A DNA stretch of 64,000 nt from NCBI GenBank assembly GCA_028710565.1, contig JAQTTV010000005.1:1-64000 (forward strand), read 5' to 3'. The notes under the pieces are model-generated. The model ran no database searches. It was not told where the DNA came from and saw only the letters and a program-made list of their open reading frames with translations. This document shows, piece after piece, positions 27,408-36,961 of this stretch. The stretch comes from Gallionella sp. Its GTDB lineage: Bacteria > Pseudomonadota > Gammaproteobacteria > Burkholderiales > Gallionellaceae. The position numbers and the translations under genes were made by a program. How positions within the stretch are numbered: position 1 is the first letter of the stretch; every line of letters starts with the position of its first letter.

Positions 27408-27652
27408 TTTGATGATGCGCCGCGCTTTGCGATTGTCTCATTCATTATTTCAACCGTTACTGGCGTGGTCGGTTTCCGCACCAAGCCTTTCAAGGTACTC
27501 ACAGGCTGCGTAGATGCAAATAACTCAAATCGCCCAGGCTCAACTTGAACAAACTCGACCCGATCACCGACTTCTACGCCAAGCGCAACGCGCACGATGG
27601 CGGGGATAGTAATTTGACCTTTACTGGTGATAGTTGCAGTTGACATATTCAC
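27404..27652 (-). CDS. vapB: VapB/AbrB-type antitoxin
   Basis: An 82-residue antitoxin with a SpoVT/AbrB swapped-hairpin domain (ATITSKGQITIPAIVRVALG, then GDRVEFVQVEPGRFEL) and a C-terminal tail for toxin binding. Ribosome site AGGAGG. It precedes vapC in the same operon and probably autoregulates through the palindrome just upstream. Confidence 0.93.
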   Translation of the reverse strand: MNMSTATITSKGQITIPAIVRVALGVEVGDRVEFVQVEPGRFELFASTQPVSTLKGLVRKPTTPVTVEIMNETIAKRGASSK

Positions 27653-27666
27653 CTCCTATTTTTACA

Positions 27667-27686
27667 GCCTTACTATAAAGTAAGGC
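27667..27686 (-). promoter_or_regulatory. vapBC operator palindrome
   Basis: GCCTTAC-TATAAA-GTAAGGC is a perfect inverted repeat with a 6-bp spacer, 14 bp upstream of the vapB start and overlapping a TATAGT -10-like element on the minus strand. This is the usual architecture for VapB autorepression. Confidence 0.7.
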
Positions 27687-28238
27687 AAGTAAAAAGGCAA
27701 GATTATGGAATCGTAAGAGTGTTCAGGCATGTGGTAATTGATCTGAGATTTTGCAACGCAGCAAGCCGATTTTTTGTACCTGTCCTGTGGAGTGTCTGCG
27801 GCACGCCTGGATATTTGTATTCACCAAAAAATCGTTTTCTACGATGCATTTTATGCTCCAAACCCACCTATAATGCTTCAAAAGCACCACCTGCAATGCT
27901 CGCAAACCCGCCATCCAAAATGCTTCAAATCCTCCACCCTATAAAAAATTAAGCCGACACCACTTTCGGTTAGCGTCGGTTCTTCGCTGAATTTGGAAAT
28001 GTTGTCGGTTTACTTGCGCAGTTTTCGCATTGACTCACCTCGCAACGGAATACGCAATGACCCGCTGATTATTCGATCTAACGCACAAGTGCTGATTGGC
28101 TGGTATCAGATAGCAAGCGTTCATAGAATTAGAAATAAATCTATCGGAATAATGTGTCATTACCCGCCCTTGGCATGAAGTTTCTATTTTGTATGTTTTT
28201 ATCTTGACATTAGCTCCTGCATCTGAAAAGATCAGCGC
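27687..28238. other. Gene-free stretch between vapBC and the copper island
   Basis: About 550 bp without a supportable gene. It contains the left 23-bp repeat array (27853-27940) and a hairpin near 27953-27983 (CCGAC/GTCGG arms). Short open frames lack ribosome sites and motifs. Confidence 0.5.
27853..27940 (-). repeat. Left tandem array of ~23-bp units flanking the copper island
   Basis: Four units begin ATGCTTC/ATGCTCC/ATGCTCG at 27853, 27873, 27896 and 27920 (spacing 20, 23, 24) with the common form ATGCTTCAAAxCCxCCACCT. On the minus strand this reads as AGGTGG-GG-TTTG-GAGCAT, the same family and direction as the plus-strand array at 43.6 kb; a 26-bp segment matches that array at 24 positions. 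Confidence 0.7.
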
Positions 28239-28610
28239 ATGTCCAGTTTCGTCCGAAAATTTATCGCTGTGCTTTTAGCCATCTGGCTGCCACTGTTTAG
28301 CGGTGGAGCGCTGGCGGCTAGCGTATCCATGCAAATACAGAATGGCTCGTGCCATGAAGCTGGCATGGATACGATGCAAGATATGGATGAACATCAACAC
28401 GCGATGTCGCATGATCAGTCACCCACCAACGATCAGGACGGAATATCCTGCACCGCCTGTGTTCTCTGCCATCTGGCATGCAGCGGCTATTTGGGTGTGA
28501 AGGCAATCAAGAACCTAGAAGTTCTGCAATCGGCCATTTCGGTCACGCCCTATTTATTCTCGTATCATTCCATCACCTCCACACCTGTCGTTCCTCCACC
28601 TCTCGCTTAG
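28239..28610 (+). CDS. DUF2946-like exported metal-associated protein
   Basis: A 123-residue exported protein with a signal peptide (1-27), a His/Met-rich stretch (DMDEHQHAMSHDQS) and a cysteine cluster CTACVLCHLAC, typical of small periplasmic proteins next to copper efflux genes. It is first in the island, 217 bp before the CusC-like gene. A metal-binding or sensing role is inferred from composition. Confidence 0.65.
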   Translation: MSSFVRKFIAVLLAIWLPLFSGGALAASVSMQIQNGSCHEAGMDTMQDMDEHQHAMSHDQSPTNDQDGISCTACVLCHLACSGYLGVKAIKNLEVLQSAISVTPYLFSYHSITSTPVVPPPLA

Positions 28611-28826
28611 TGCTCTACAGGACGACTCCGTCTACCAGTTTCGTAAATTGATCTGACTCTAGCTCGTCCTTAGTCTTTAAGCGTCTGCGTTCGCCCTTGT
28701 TTTACCGGTTTGACGCACGCACACATTTTGTTAATACCAATGCTCGTGGTTTGCTGATCATTCTCACTGGTGCAATAACAAAGACGGATTTGCAGCGTAA
28801 CTCGTTACGAGTCCGTGAGGAATAAT

Positions 28827-30080
28827 ATGAAAAATCTGATTTCAATGCTGTTTGGCTGCGCCTCAAGCTTTGCGGCAATAGCTGCAGAGCCACCTTTAGG
28901 TGCAGACTTACAGGGTTTATTGAGTTATGCGCGCGAACACAATCCGGCTCTGACTGCGATGCGATATGAGGCCGAGGCCGCCTCGCTGCGCGTGCAACCC
29001 GCCGGTGCATTGCCTGATCCGGTGCTGCGTACCGAGTTGATGGACATTACTAATCAAGGCACGAATAAACCGCCGAGCTTGTTGCCGTCACAGGTAAGCG
29101 GTACGCGTTATTTGCTGATGCAAAGCGTTCCGTGGTTCGGCAAGCTCGATTTACAGAGAGGAATAGCCGAAGCACAAGTTGCCGGGGCGCGCGGACAAAC
29201 TGCCGTTACATGGGCGGACTTGAGTGGACAAATTAAAACTGCCTATGCGATGGATTACTACCTGTCAGACAATATCAGGTTGACCCGTAAAACATTGGAT
29301 CTAACTAAGGGCTTGGAAAAGATCGCTCAAACTCGTTATGCAAATGGATTAGCTACACAACAGGAAGTAATACGCGCGCAAATCGAACAGACAGATTTAC
29401 AGAGCATGCTGATTGAATTGGAAAATGAGCGGCATCATGTACATTCTAGGTTGAACAATTTGCTGTCGCGTCCTGCTAATGCAAGTCTGGCGGAACCGAT
29501 GGAATTGCGTCCGACACCCGCCTCAGTACGACCAACATCATTGGAAGATAAGCTGCGCGCGCACAATCCACAGTTGCAGGTGGCTGATGCAAATGTCAAC
29601 GAAGCTTCGGTGAGCCGTGATCTGACCTATAAAAATCGTTATCCCGGATTTACCCTTGGTGTCGCCCCGACGCAGAGCGGCAGTACTGTAAAAAGCTGGG
29701 ATCTGATGGTTGAATTCAATATTCCGTTGCAACAGGAATCGCGCCGTTCTCAGGAGCATGAAGCGGAAGCGAAGATGGCCGCATCCGCTGCGCGTCAAGC
29801 ATCTCTGCTCAATCAAGTGTTGTCGGAATTATCGGAAAGTGTATCCGGTCTTGAGACCGCGCAGCGTACCGAGACACTCATCGCTACGCGTTTTCTACCT
29901 CAAGCTGAGCTGAGTTTTCAATCTGCGCTGAGTGGGTATGAGACTGGCAAACTTGATTTTTCCACACTGCTCGATGCGCAGCGTCAAATACTGAAAGCGC
30001 GCCAACAACGCCTCAAAGCGCAGTATGACGCGCAATTGCGCCTAGCTGAAATAGAACGCCTGATTGGAGAAGAGTTATGA
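28827..30080 (+). CDS. cusC: CusC-like outer-membrane efflux protein
   Basis: A 417-residue TolC-family protein: signal peptide (1-19) and two repeats of the outer-membrane efflux domain (about 30-210 and 220-415) with long alpha-helical segments. It forms the outer-membrane duct of the tripartite Cus-type pump. The ATG at 28827 is preferred over an upstream GTG (28815) because of GTGAGGA spacing. Its stop overlaps the adaptor gene start (ATGA). Confidence 0.87.
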   Translation: MKNLISMLFGCASSFAAIAAEPPLGADLQGLLSYAREHNPALTAMRYEAEAASLRVQPAGALPDPVLRTELMDITNQGTNKPPSLLPSQVSGTRYLLMQSVPWFGKLDLQRGIAEAQVAGARGQTAVTWADLSGQIKTAYAMDYYLSDNIRLTRKTLDLTKGLEKIAQTRYANGLATQQEVIRAQIEQTDLQSMLIELENERHHVHSRLNNLLSRPANASLAEPMELRPTPASVRPTSLEDKLRAHNPQLQVADANVNEASVSRDLTYKNRYPGFTLGVAPTQSGSTVKSWDLMVEFNIPLQQESRRSQEHEAEAKMAASAARQASLLNQVLSELSESVSGLETAQRTETLIATRFLPQAELSFQSALSGYETGKLDFSTLLDAQRQILKARQQRLKAQYDAQLRLAEIERLIGEEL

Positions 30081-31660
30081 AAAAAATCATAGTATTAGTG
30101 TCAATTATCGTCGTCGTTTCGATTATTTCGGCTGGCAGCTATAGCTTGGGAAAGCGCTTCTCCGGGGTGACAGCGCCGGCTACAGCCGATGCCGTAAAGG
30201 TGGAACGCAAGATTCTTTATTACCGCAATCCGATGGGCTTGCCGGATACCTCACCGGTACCCAAAAAAGATGCGATGGGGATGGATTACGTACCGGTGTA
30301 TGACGGTGATGCTGTTCAGGAGGAGGGTGGTGTCAATATTAGTGTTGAAAAAGTGCAAAAACTCGGCGTAAAAAGCGAAGCAGCCACGCTACGCGGTTTA
30401 AACAAAACCATACAGGCCACTGGACGCGTTGAAATCGACGAACGCCGTACCTATACCATCGCGCCGAAATTTGAGGGCTGGGTGGAACACCTTTATGTAA
30501 ACAGCACCGGAGAGACTGTTAACCGTGGACAGGCGTTGTTTGATGTGTACAGCCCCGAACTGGTGTCGGCGCAGCGCGAATACGCGATTGCCGCACAAGG
30601 CGAAGCAAAACTTGAGAATGCAGATGAAGAAACTAAAGCGGGCATGAAGCAACTGGCTGATGCCAGTCTGGCACGCCTGAAAAACTGGGATATTACGCCG
30701 GGAGAAATAAAGCAATTAACCACTGGAAAATCCAGACGCAGCCTGACCTATTACGCGCCGGTATCGGGCATCGTACTGGAAAAGAAGGCCGTACAGGGCA
30801 TGCGCTTCATGCCGGGAGAGACGTTGTATCAGATCGCCGACTTGTCTCAAGTGTGGGTGCTGGCAGACATCAATGAGCAGGATATCGGGCAGGTAAAGGC
30901 AGGTAGTGACGCACAGGTCAGCATCGGTGCATACCCGGATAAGTTGTTCAAGGGAAAAGTCGCCTTCGTCTATCCGACTTTGAATTCCGCGACGCGCACC
31001 GTGCAAGTACGCGTGGAGATTGCCAATCCACAAGGTTTGCTTAAGCCATCCATGTTTGCCAACGTGACGTTGCCCGTAGGCAGTAATACTCGGATGCTGA
31101 CGGTGCCAACTTCGGCGGTGATAGACAGTGGCATGCGTCAGGTGGTGCTGGTGCAATTAGCACAAGGCCGCTTTGCGCCGCGCACTGTCAAATTGGGTAG
31201 CCGCAGCAACGATTATGTCGAGATACTGGATGGCCTTGTAGAGGGGGAGCAGGTAGTTACTTCGGCCTTGTTCCTGATCGATGCGGAAAGTAACCTCAAA
31301 GCGGCGTTGGGTGGTCTTGGTGGTCATGCATCACATGGCGGGGCTACACCCGTCGCAGAAGATCACTCAGCGCATGCAACTCCTGCAGCGCCAAAGAAAA
31401 ATTCCGCAACAATCGGTCATCAGGCAGCAGGCACCCTGAACGGCATCAATGAGGATGGTTCTGTGAGCATCACCCATGAGCCGATCAAATCACTGGGCTG
31501 GCCCGGCATGACTATGGACTTCGCTTTGACTAATTCCTCATTGGCCGCCGGTATCAAAGCAGGTAGCAAGATCACCTTCGAACTCGTCGAGCGAAAACCC
31601 GATGAATGGGTGATTACCAAGTTGCAAGCGCTCGCACAGCAGCAACACGAGGGACATTAA
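30077..31660 (+). CDS. cusB: CusB-like periplasmic adaptor with CusF-like C-terminal domain
   Basis: A 527-residue RND adaptor. After an N-terminal membrane anchor comes a heavy-metal-binding motif (YYRNPMGLPDTSPVPKKDAM, about 48-75), then the barrel-sandwich and beta-barrel domains, a His-rich linker (about 415-440), and a CusF-like domain (about 450-525) with the W-x-M-x-M pattern (LGWPGMTMDF). In E. coli CusF is a separate chaperone; here it is fused, as in several SilB/CusB relatives. It hands Cu(I)/Ag(I) to the pump. Confidence 0.92.
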   Translation: MKKIIVLVSIIVVVSIISAGSYSLGKRFSGVTAPATADAVKVERKILYYRNPMGLPDTSPVPKKDAMGMDYVPVYDGDAVQEEGGVNISVEKVQKLGVKSEAATLRGLNKTIQATGRVEIDERRTYTIAPKFEGWVEHLYVNSTGETVNRGQALFDVYSPELVSAQREYAIAAQGEAKLENADEETKAGMKQLADASLARLKNWDITPGEIKQLTTGKSRRSLTYYAPVSGIVLEKKAVQGMRFMPGETLYQIADLSQVWVLADINEQDIGQVKAGSDAQVSIGAYPDKLFKGKVAFVYPTLNSATRTVQVRVEIANPQGLLKPSMFANVTLPVGSNTRMLTVPTSAVIDSGMRQVVLVQLAQGRFAPRTVKLGSRSNDYVEILDGLVEGEQVVTSALFLIDAESNLKAALGGLGGHASHGGATPVAEDHSAHATPAAPKKNSATIGHQAAGTLNGINEDGSVSITHEPIKSLGWPGMTMDFALTNSSLAAGIKAGSKITFELVERKPDEWVITKLQALAQQQHEGH

Positions 31661-31661
31661 G

Positions 31662-34600
31662 ATGCTAAATTCCATCATCGATTGGTCTGCTCGAAACCGT
31701 TTTCTGGTTATTCTGGCAACCTTGTTTGTCACATTGGCGGGCATTTATGCAGTGCTCAAAACGCCGCTGGACGCTCTGCCTGATTTATCCGATGTGCAGG
31801 TAATTGTTTATACTGAGTATTCTGGTCAGGCACCGCAGGTGGTTGAGGATCAGGTTACCTATCCGCTCACCACCGCGATGCTGGCCGTGCCGAAATCCAA
31901 AGTGGTGCGTGGCTTTTCGTTCTTCGGCGCATCGTTCGTGTATGTGATCTTCGAAGATGGCACCGACATCTACTGGGCGCGTTCGCGTGTGCTGGAATAT
32001 CTCAATAGCATTGCGGGACGTTTGCCTAAAAATGTCGCGCCGCAACTGGGGCCGGATGCGACCGGAGTGGGCTGGGTGTATCAGTACGCGGTGTTGAGCG
32101 AGAAACATAATCTCGCCCAACTGCGCACCATGCAAGACTGGTATTTACGCTACCAGCTTACCAAGGCACACGGTGTTGCGGAAGTCGCCTCCATCGGTGG
32201 TTTTGTACAGCAGTATCAGGTGACGGTTGATCCCATTAAGCTGCGCGCTTATGGTATTCCTTTGAGCAAAGTGTCACAGATTATCCGTGACTCGAACCGC
32301 GATGTTGGCGGGCGCGTGGTGGAGATGGCCGAGACAGAGTATATGGTGCGCGGGCGTGGCTATCTGCGCGGCAAGAGTGACATCGAGAGTCTGGTCGTCA
32401 AAGCCGAGCGAGGCACCCCTGTGCTGCTGCGCGACATTGCCCGTGTCGAACTGGGGCCGGATGAACGGCGCGGACTGACTGAGTTAAATGGCGAGGGTGA
32501 AGTCGTATCAGGCATCGTCATGGCGCGCTATGGGCAGAACGCATTAGAAGTCATCCACAACATCAAGGAAAAGATCGCTGAAATCGCTCCCGGTTTGCCG
32601 GAAGGCGTAAAGATTGTTTCAGTATATGACCGTTCCGATCTGATCCATCGCGCCATTGAAACGTTAAAAGGCACACTGCTGGAAGAAAGTTTAATTGTCG
32701 CGCTGGTGTGTATGGTGTTCTTGATGCATGCACGCAGTGCGTTGGTTGCCATCGTGATGCTGCCTGTCGGTGTTTTAATTTCTTTCATTGCGATGCGCGT
32801 GTTGGGACTGAACTCTAATATCATGAGTCTGGGCGGTATTGCGATTGCCATCGGCGCGATGGTAGATGCGGCTATCGTGATGATCGAGAATGCACACAAA
32901 CACCTGGAGCGGGTAAAAGAAGGTGAATCGCGCACAGAAGCGATGATTGCGGCGTGTAAGGAAGTCGGACCGGCACTGTTCTTTTCGCTGCTCATCATCA
33001 CGGTATCGTTCTTGCCGGTATTCACGCTGGAATCGCAAGAGGGACGGATGTTCTCTCCACTGGCTTTCACCAAGACTTTTTCCATGGCGGGCGCAGCCTT
33101 ACTCTCGCTCACACTGGTGCCTGTGCTGATGTTGCTGTTCATACGTGGCAACATCAAACCAGAGGCGAAAAATCCGCTAAACCGTTTGTTAATTACGGCC
33201 TATCGTCCGCTGATTAGTGCTGTGCTGAAATACAAGAAAATGACCATCGTCGTTGCTGCACTGGTGTTGATATTGTCAGCCTATCCCGCTAGCCGATTGG
33301 GTAGCGAGTTCATGCCAACGCTCAATGAGGGCACGTTGTTATTTATGCCTGCTTCCTTGCCCGGCATGTCGGTGACCAAGGCGGTGGAATTGTTGCAGAC
33401 ACAGAACAAGATTATCAAGAGCTTTCCTGAAGTAACATCCGTATATGGCAAGGCTGGGCGCGCGCAGTCGGCAACCGATCCTGCACCATTGGAGATGTTT
33501 GAGACGGTCATCAACTTAAAGCCGCAGGAGGAGTGGCGATCTGGAATGACGATCGACAAACTGATCGGCGAGATGAACAAAGCACTGCAATTTCCCGGTG
33601 TGGCAAATTCGTGGACGATGCCGATCAAGGCGCGTCTCGATATGCTGGCAACCGGTATTCGCACGCCGATAGGCATCAAGGTGTTTGGTAAAAATCTGGA
33701 TGAAATGGAGCGGCTCGCCAAGGAAATTGAAGCTGTGGTTAGGAAGGTTCCGGGTACCACCAGTGCTTTTGCCGAACGATTAACGGGCGGCTTCTACCTT
33801 GACATCGAACCGGATCGCATTGCACTGGCGCGCTACGGGATCGGTGTCGGAGATTTACAGGAAGTCATTTCTACCGCCCTAGGTGGTGAGATGGTCACGA
33901 CGACGGTTGAGGGACGGGAACGTTTTGGAGTGACGGTACGTTACCCGCGCGAATTGCGCAGCGATCCGCAACAGATTGCCCACGAAGTCCTGGTGCCAAC
34001 CATGGAGGGTGCTCAGATTCCATTCGGACAACTTGCCAAGGTCAGTCTTAGCAAAGGTGCACCTGCTATCCGCACCGAGAATGCGCTGCTTTCCGCTTAT
34101 ATTTTTGTGGATATACGTGATCGTGACATCGGCTCTTACGTGGCAGATGCGCGCAAAGCAGTTGCCGCACAGGTGAAATTCCCACCCGGTTATTACGCGA
34201 CCTGGAGCGGGCAATTCGAATACATGGAACGTGCTGCCGCGAAAATGAAGATCGTCATTCCGATCACCTTATTGCTGATCTTCCTGTTGCTGTATTTCAA
34301 TTTTAAACGCGTCACCGAATCTTTGGTGGTGATGCTGTCCGTCCCTTTCGCACTGGTCGGCGGCGTGTGGCTGCTGTGGCTGCTTGATTACAACTTGAGT
34401 GTTGCTGTGGCGGTTGGCTTTATCGCACTGGCGGGCGTGGCAGCAGAAACCGGGGTGGTGATGTTGATCTACTTGGAACAGGCGTGGCAGGACGTTCAGT
34501 CAGGTTGTTCTGATGAAGGCCGTAAACCGAACGCCGTCGATCTGCACACAGCTATCATGCACGGCGCTGTAGAACGGGTACGTCCCAAGATGATGACCGT

Positions 34601-34820
34601 GGTGGCGATCATGGCCGGACTATTGCCTATCCTCTGGAGCAGCGGCACCGGTTCCGAAGTGATGCGTCGCATCGCCGCCCCAATGGTCGGCGGCATGATT
34701 TCATCCGCAATCTTGACGCTGCTGGTGATTCCGGTGATCTACGCACTGATCAAGCAACGTCATGTTGCGCGCATAACAACCATCAATAATGAGCCAAAGG
34801 AACAATATGAAAATGCTTAA
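31662..34820 (+). CDS. cusA: CusA/SilA-like heavy-metal RND permease
   Basis: A 1052-residue inner-membrane pump with 12 membrane helices and two large periplasmic loops. The proton-relay region GGIAIAIGAMVDAAIVMIEN matches the monovalent-cation (Cu/Ag) class. Methionines in LEMFETVINLKPQEEW and KARLDMLATGIRTP correspond to the CusA methionine pathway. It forms a complete three-gene pump with the two preceding genes. Confidence 0.94.
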   Translation: MLNSIIDWSARNRFLVILATLFVTLAGIYAVLKTPLDALPDLSDVQVIVYTEYSGQAPQVVEDQVTYPLTTAMLAVPKSKVVRGFSFFGASFVYVIFEDGTDIYWARSRVLEYLNSIAGRLPKNVAPQLGPDATGVGWVYQYAVLSEKHNLAQLRTMQDWYLRYQLTKAHGVAEVASIGGFVQQYQVTVDPIKLRAYGIPLSKVSQIIRDSNRDVGGRVVEMAETEYMVRGRGYLRGKSDIESLVVKAERGTPVLLRDIARVELGPDERRGLTELNGEGEVVSGIVMARYGQNALEVIHNIKEKIAEIAPGLPEGVKIVSVYDRSDLIHRAIETLKGTLLEESLIVALVCMVFLMHARSALVAIVMLPVGVLISFIAMRVLGLNSNIMSLGGIAIAIGAMVDAAIVMIENAHKHLERVKEGESRTEAMIAACKEVGPALFFSLLIITVSFLPVFTLESQEGRMFSPLAFTKTFSMAGAALLSLTLVPVLMLLFIRGNIKPEAKNPLNRLLITAYRPLISAVLKYKKMTIVVAALVLILSAYPASRLGSEFMPTLNEGTLLFMPASLPGMSVTKAVELLQTQNKIIKSFPEVTSVYGKAGRAQSATDPAPLEMFETVINLKPQEEWRSGMTIDKLIGEMNKALQFPGVANSWTMPIKARLDMLATGIRTPIGIKVFGKNLDEMERLAKEIEAVVRKVPGTTSAFAERLTGGFYLDIEPDRIALARYGIGVGDLQEVISTALGGEMVTTTVEGRERFGVTVRYPRELRSDPQQIAHEVLVPTMEGAQIPFGQLAKVSLSKGAPAIRTENALLSAYIFVDIRDRDIGSYVADARKAVAAQVKFPPGYYATWSGQFEYMERAAAKMKIVIPITLLLIFLLLYFNFKRVTESLVVMLSVPFALVGGVWLLWLLDYNLSVAVAVGFIALAGVAAETGVVMLIYLEQAWQDVQSGCSDEGRKPNAVDLHTAIMHGAVERVRPKMMTVVAIMAGLLPILWSSGTGSEVMRRIAAPMVGGMISSAILTLLVIPVIYALIKQRHVARITTINNEPKEQYENA

Positions 34821-35244
34821 ACAACTAATGATTTCCCTGATACTCGTACTCACAAGTATGAGTACCGTACAAGCTGCAATGGCGATGACAGTTTACAAAA
34901 GTCCAACATGTGGCTGTTGCGAAAAGTATGTGGACTATCTGCGCGAAAACGGTTTTACGGTGAAAACTGAAAACGAATCAAATATGGATGCCATCAAGAA
35001 GCGTTATGGCATGTCACATGCCGCTAGTTGTCATACGGCGTTGGTGAATGGCTATGTCATTGAGGGGCATGTTCCAGTCAATGCCATTCGTAAACTGCTC
35101 AAGGAGAAGCCTGCCATCATTGGCATCAGTGTGCCCGGTATGAAGATGAATTCACCGGGGATGGGAGAGACAAAGAAGGGAACGCTGACCGTCTATGCTG
35201 TGCCACAAGATGGGAAAGAACCATATGTGTTTTCAGTCGAATAA
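34807..35244 (+). CDS. DUF411 exported metal-binding protein
   Basis: A 145-residue protein: signal peptide (1-24) then the DUF411 pattern MTVYKSPTCGCCEKYVDYLR with a CGCC site and later SCHTALVNGYVIEGHVP. Such proteins accompany copper resistance operons and are thought to carry Cu in the periplasm. Start at 34807 (not 34789) because AAAGGAAC precedes it. It overlaps the end of cusA by 14 bp. Confidence 0.88.
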   Translation: MKMLKQLMISLILVLTSMSTVQAAMAMTVYKSPTCGCCEKYVDYLRENGFTVKTENESNMDAIKKRYGMSHAASCHTALVNGYVIEGHVPVNAIRKLLKEKPAIIGISVPGMKMNSPGMGETKKGTLTVYAVPQDGKEPYVFSVE

Positions 35245-35277
35245 CGAATCTATTAGCAGGAGTTTAAAAGGACCGTA

Positions 35278-35964
35278 ATGATTGAAATTATTCCAAACTG
35301 GCATCCGGTATTAGTACATTTCCCGATTGCCTTTTCTACGGCTGCAGTTGCTTTTATTGGCGCTGGTACGATATTTAAAAACCACTCATTGACGGCGCAA
35401 TGCCTGATGACGGGACGCTGGATGTTGTGGGCGGCAGTTATCTTTGCCTGTATCGCAGCGGTGTTCGGCTGGCTGGCTTACAACAGTGTTGAACATGACG
35501 AAGCGGGGCATCTGGCCATGACGATCCATCGTAATTGGGCACTTGTCGCTCTTGGCGCGCTGGCGCTGCTTGCCGCTTGGGATGTGTGGCGCGGTCGTTC
35601 TGGTACAGCGCCATCACCAAGCTTTTTGGTTTTACTGGTCGCGGCGTGGTGGTTAGTGGTCAGCGCTGCCTGGCATGGTGGTGAGGTGGTCTATCGGCAT
35701 GGCTTGGGTGTGATGTCCTTGCCTGCGCCTGTGGAGCATGCCCATGAACACGGCGAAGGCCATGACCATGGCGACATACCAGTGCAAGGTGAAGCTACGC
35801 TTCATGAGGATGGTCATGCCCATAGCCATGATGATACTGCGAATGGCGAGCATCCACATAATGCGGAACCAGCTAGCAAAACACCTGCTACGGACAGCGT
35901 AGGCACGGCATCCAGAAAGGCCGGGCATACCCATGCACCGGGAACGCCGCCGCACAAGGATTAG
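35278..35964 (+). CDS. DUF2231 membrane protein with His-rich tail
   Basis: A 228-residue protein with four hydrophobic segments (about 15-35, 48-66, 86-101, 114-131) and the DUF2231 start WHPVLVHFPIAF. The C-terminal ~75 residues are rich in histidine (HAHEHGEGHDHGD and similar), suggesting metal binding at the membrane surface. It follows the DUF411 gene in the same direction. Confidence 0.8.
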   Translation: MIEIIPNWHPVLVHFPIAFSTAAVAFIGAGTIFKNHSLTAQCLMTGRWMLWAAVIFACIAAVFGWLAYNSVEHDEAGHLAMTIHRNWALVALGALALLAAWDVWRGRSGTAPSPSFLVLLVAAWWLVVSAAWHGGEVVYRHGLGVMSLPAPVEHAHEHGEGHDHGDIPVQGEATLHEDGHAHSHDDTANGEHPHNAEPASKTPATDSVGTASRKAGHTHAPGTPPHKD

Positions 35965-35972
35965 AGGGGGCA

Positions 35973-36068
35973 ATGAAAAAGTGGATTGGACTAAGCGTGT
36001 TACCGCACCGCATGATGCGGGTGGGCATGAACATGATCACATGCATTAAATTTTGTCGTTGTCATTAA
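35973..36068 (+). pseudogene. Remnant of a small His-rich secreted protein gene
   Basis: An ATG with a good ribosome site begins MKKWIGLS; in another frame the same stretch continues as TAPHDAGGHEHDHMH and stops at 36047-36049. The two halves look like the start and end of one small protein joined out of frame. The in-frame reading is 31 codons and ends without features. Low confidence. Confidence 0.35.
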
Positions 36069-36088
36069 CTTGGTGAAAGGAGACGTGG

Positions 36089-36208
36089 ATGTGTCGAACG
36101 ATCATATTGGCAGTAGCTATATTGGCATTGAACGGTTGTATGGGACTGCATAGCGGCATGGGACATGGTGACGACCAAGAGAGCAGCAGTAGTTCTCATC
36201 AACATTAG
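36089..36208 (+). CDS. Very small lipoprotein with His/Ser-rich tail
   Basis: A 39-residue frame with a strong ribosome site (GAAAGGAGA). It encodes a lipoprotein-like signal (IILAVAILALNGC) and a short tail rich in Gly, His and Ser (HSGMGHGDDQ, SSSSSHQH). Size and composition fit small periplasmic metal-island lipoproteins. Confidence 0.55.
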   Translation: MCRTIILAVAILALNGCMGLHSGMGHGDDQESSSSSHQH

Positions 36209-36309
36209 GCTGGCAATGCAGTGCAATCGAATCTCAGTCTGGCCGTACTGAGTCTGTACAGAATTGACCGATAGCCATCGAATCAACTTTTATACGAAGG
36301 AGATAAATC

Positions 36310-36510
36310 ATGAGTAACAAAATCAAGAGCAGCAAAGCTGAAACCGAAACGAATCTGTCCGAAGAGCAACGGCGGCGATATGTTGAGGTTGCTGCTTATC
36401 ACCTCGCCGAGAAAGGTGGCTTCAAATGCGGTTGTGATTTAGAAAACTGGTTGGCTGCGGAAGCGGAAATTGATCAGTTAGCGGCTGAAAACAGCTGTCC
36501 AGTGACTTAA
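36310..36510 (+). CDS. DUF2934-like small protein
   Basis: A 66-residue soluble protein with the pattern RRRYVEVAAYHLAEKGGF and LENWLAAEAEID typical of DUF2934, a short helical domain of unknown function common on islands and in gene clusters for stress. Strong ribosome site (GAAGGAG). Two cysteines (KCGCD) interrupt the usual loop. Confidence 0.7.
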   Translation: MSNKIKSSKAETETNLSEEQRRRYVEVAAYHLAEKGGFKCGCDLENWLAAEAEIDQLAAENSCPVT

Positions 36511-36591
36511 TTATTGAGAGGAGGTGTCGATGCGCGTTTAAATAATTTTTGTTACAGCATATTTTTTAACCACCACCATTCGGAGAATAAA

Positions 36592-36867
36592 ATGAAACTT
36601 AAATCTACATTGCTTGCTGCCACTTTGGTTATATTTTCTGTTTTCAATGTAACGGCATTTGCCGTTGATGTTCACGACACCAACACCGGAACGGAAAAAA
36701 CTGAGACAGTTAAGACTGAAAAGGCAGAGGCAAAAAAGCCTGTGAAAAGACACAATCATATGGAAGAGAAAACCGGCATGCCTGTCGGAAGCACTGCGAG
36801 CGGTAAGAGTCATCGTGAATCCATGCCTAAAGACATGCCTATGCATGACCACCTGAGAGATAGGTAG
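36592..36867 (+). CDS. Small exported charged protein
   Basis: A 91-residue protein: signal peptide (1-22) then a Lys/Glu/Thr-rich stretch (EKTETVKTEKAEAKKPVKR) and a His/Met-containing C-terminus (MPKDMPMHDHLR). Start at 36592 chosen by the signal peptide and CGGAG ribosome site. No family recognised; likely a periplasmic metal-island accessory. Confidence 0.6.
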   Translation: MKLKSTLLAATLVIFSVFNVTAFAVDVHDTNTGTEKTETVKTEKAEAKKPVKRHNHMEEKTGMPVGSTASGKSHRESMPKDMPMHDHLRDR

Positions 36868-36961
36868 TAAGTCACGTATATCGGTGTGCGCCAGGACGCA
36901 CGATGTCTTGTCGCATACCGCTTGTTTGAAATGAGGATTCGGTTTTCATATAAATTAATTT

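Noticed and set aside
27853-27940. CRISPR array
   Set aside because: Units are only ~23 bp and contiguous, without spacers or cas genes; they are tandem repeats.
27687-28238. Insertion sequence or Tn3-type end at the island border
   Set aside because: A hairpin near 27953-27983 was considered, but no transposase fragment or known terminal inverted repeat could be recognised.
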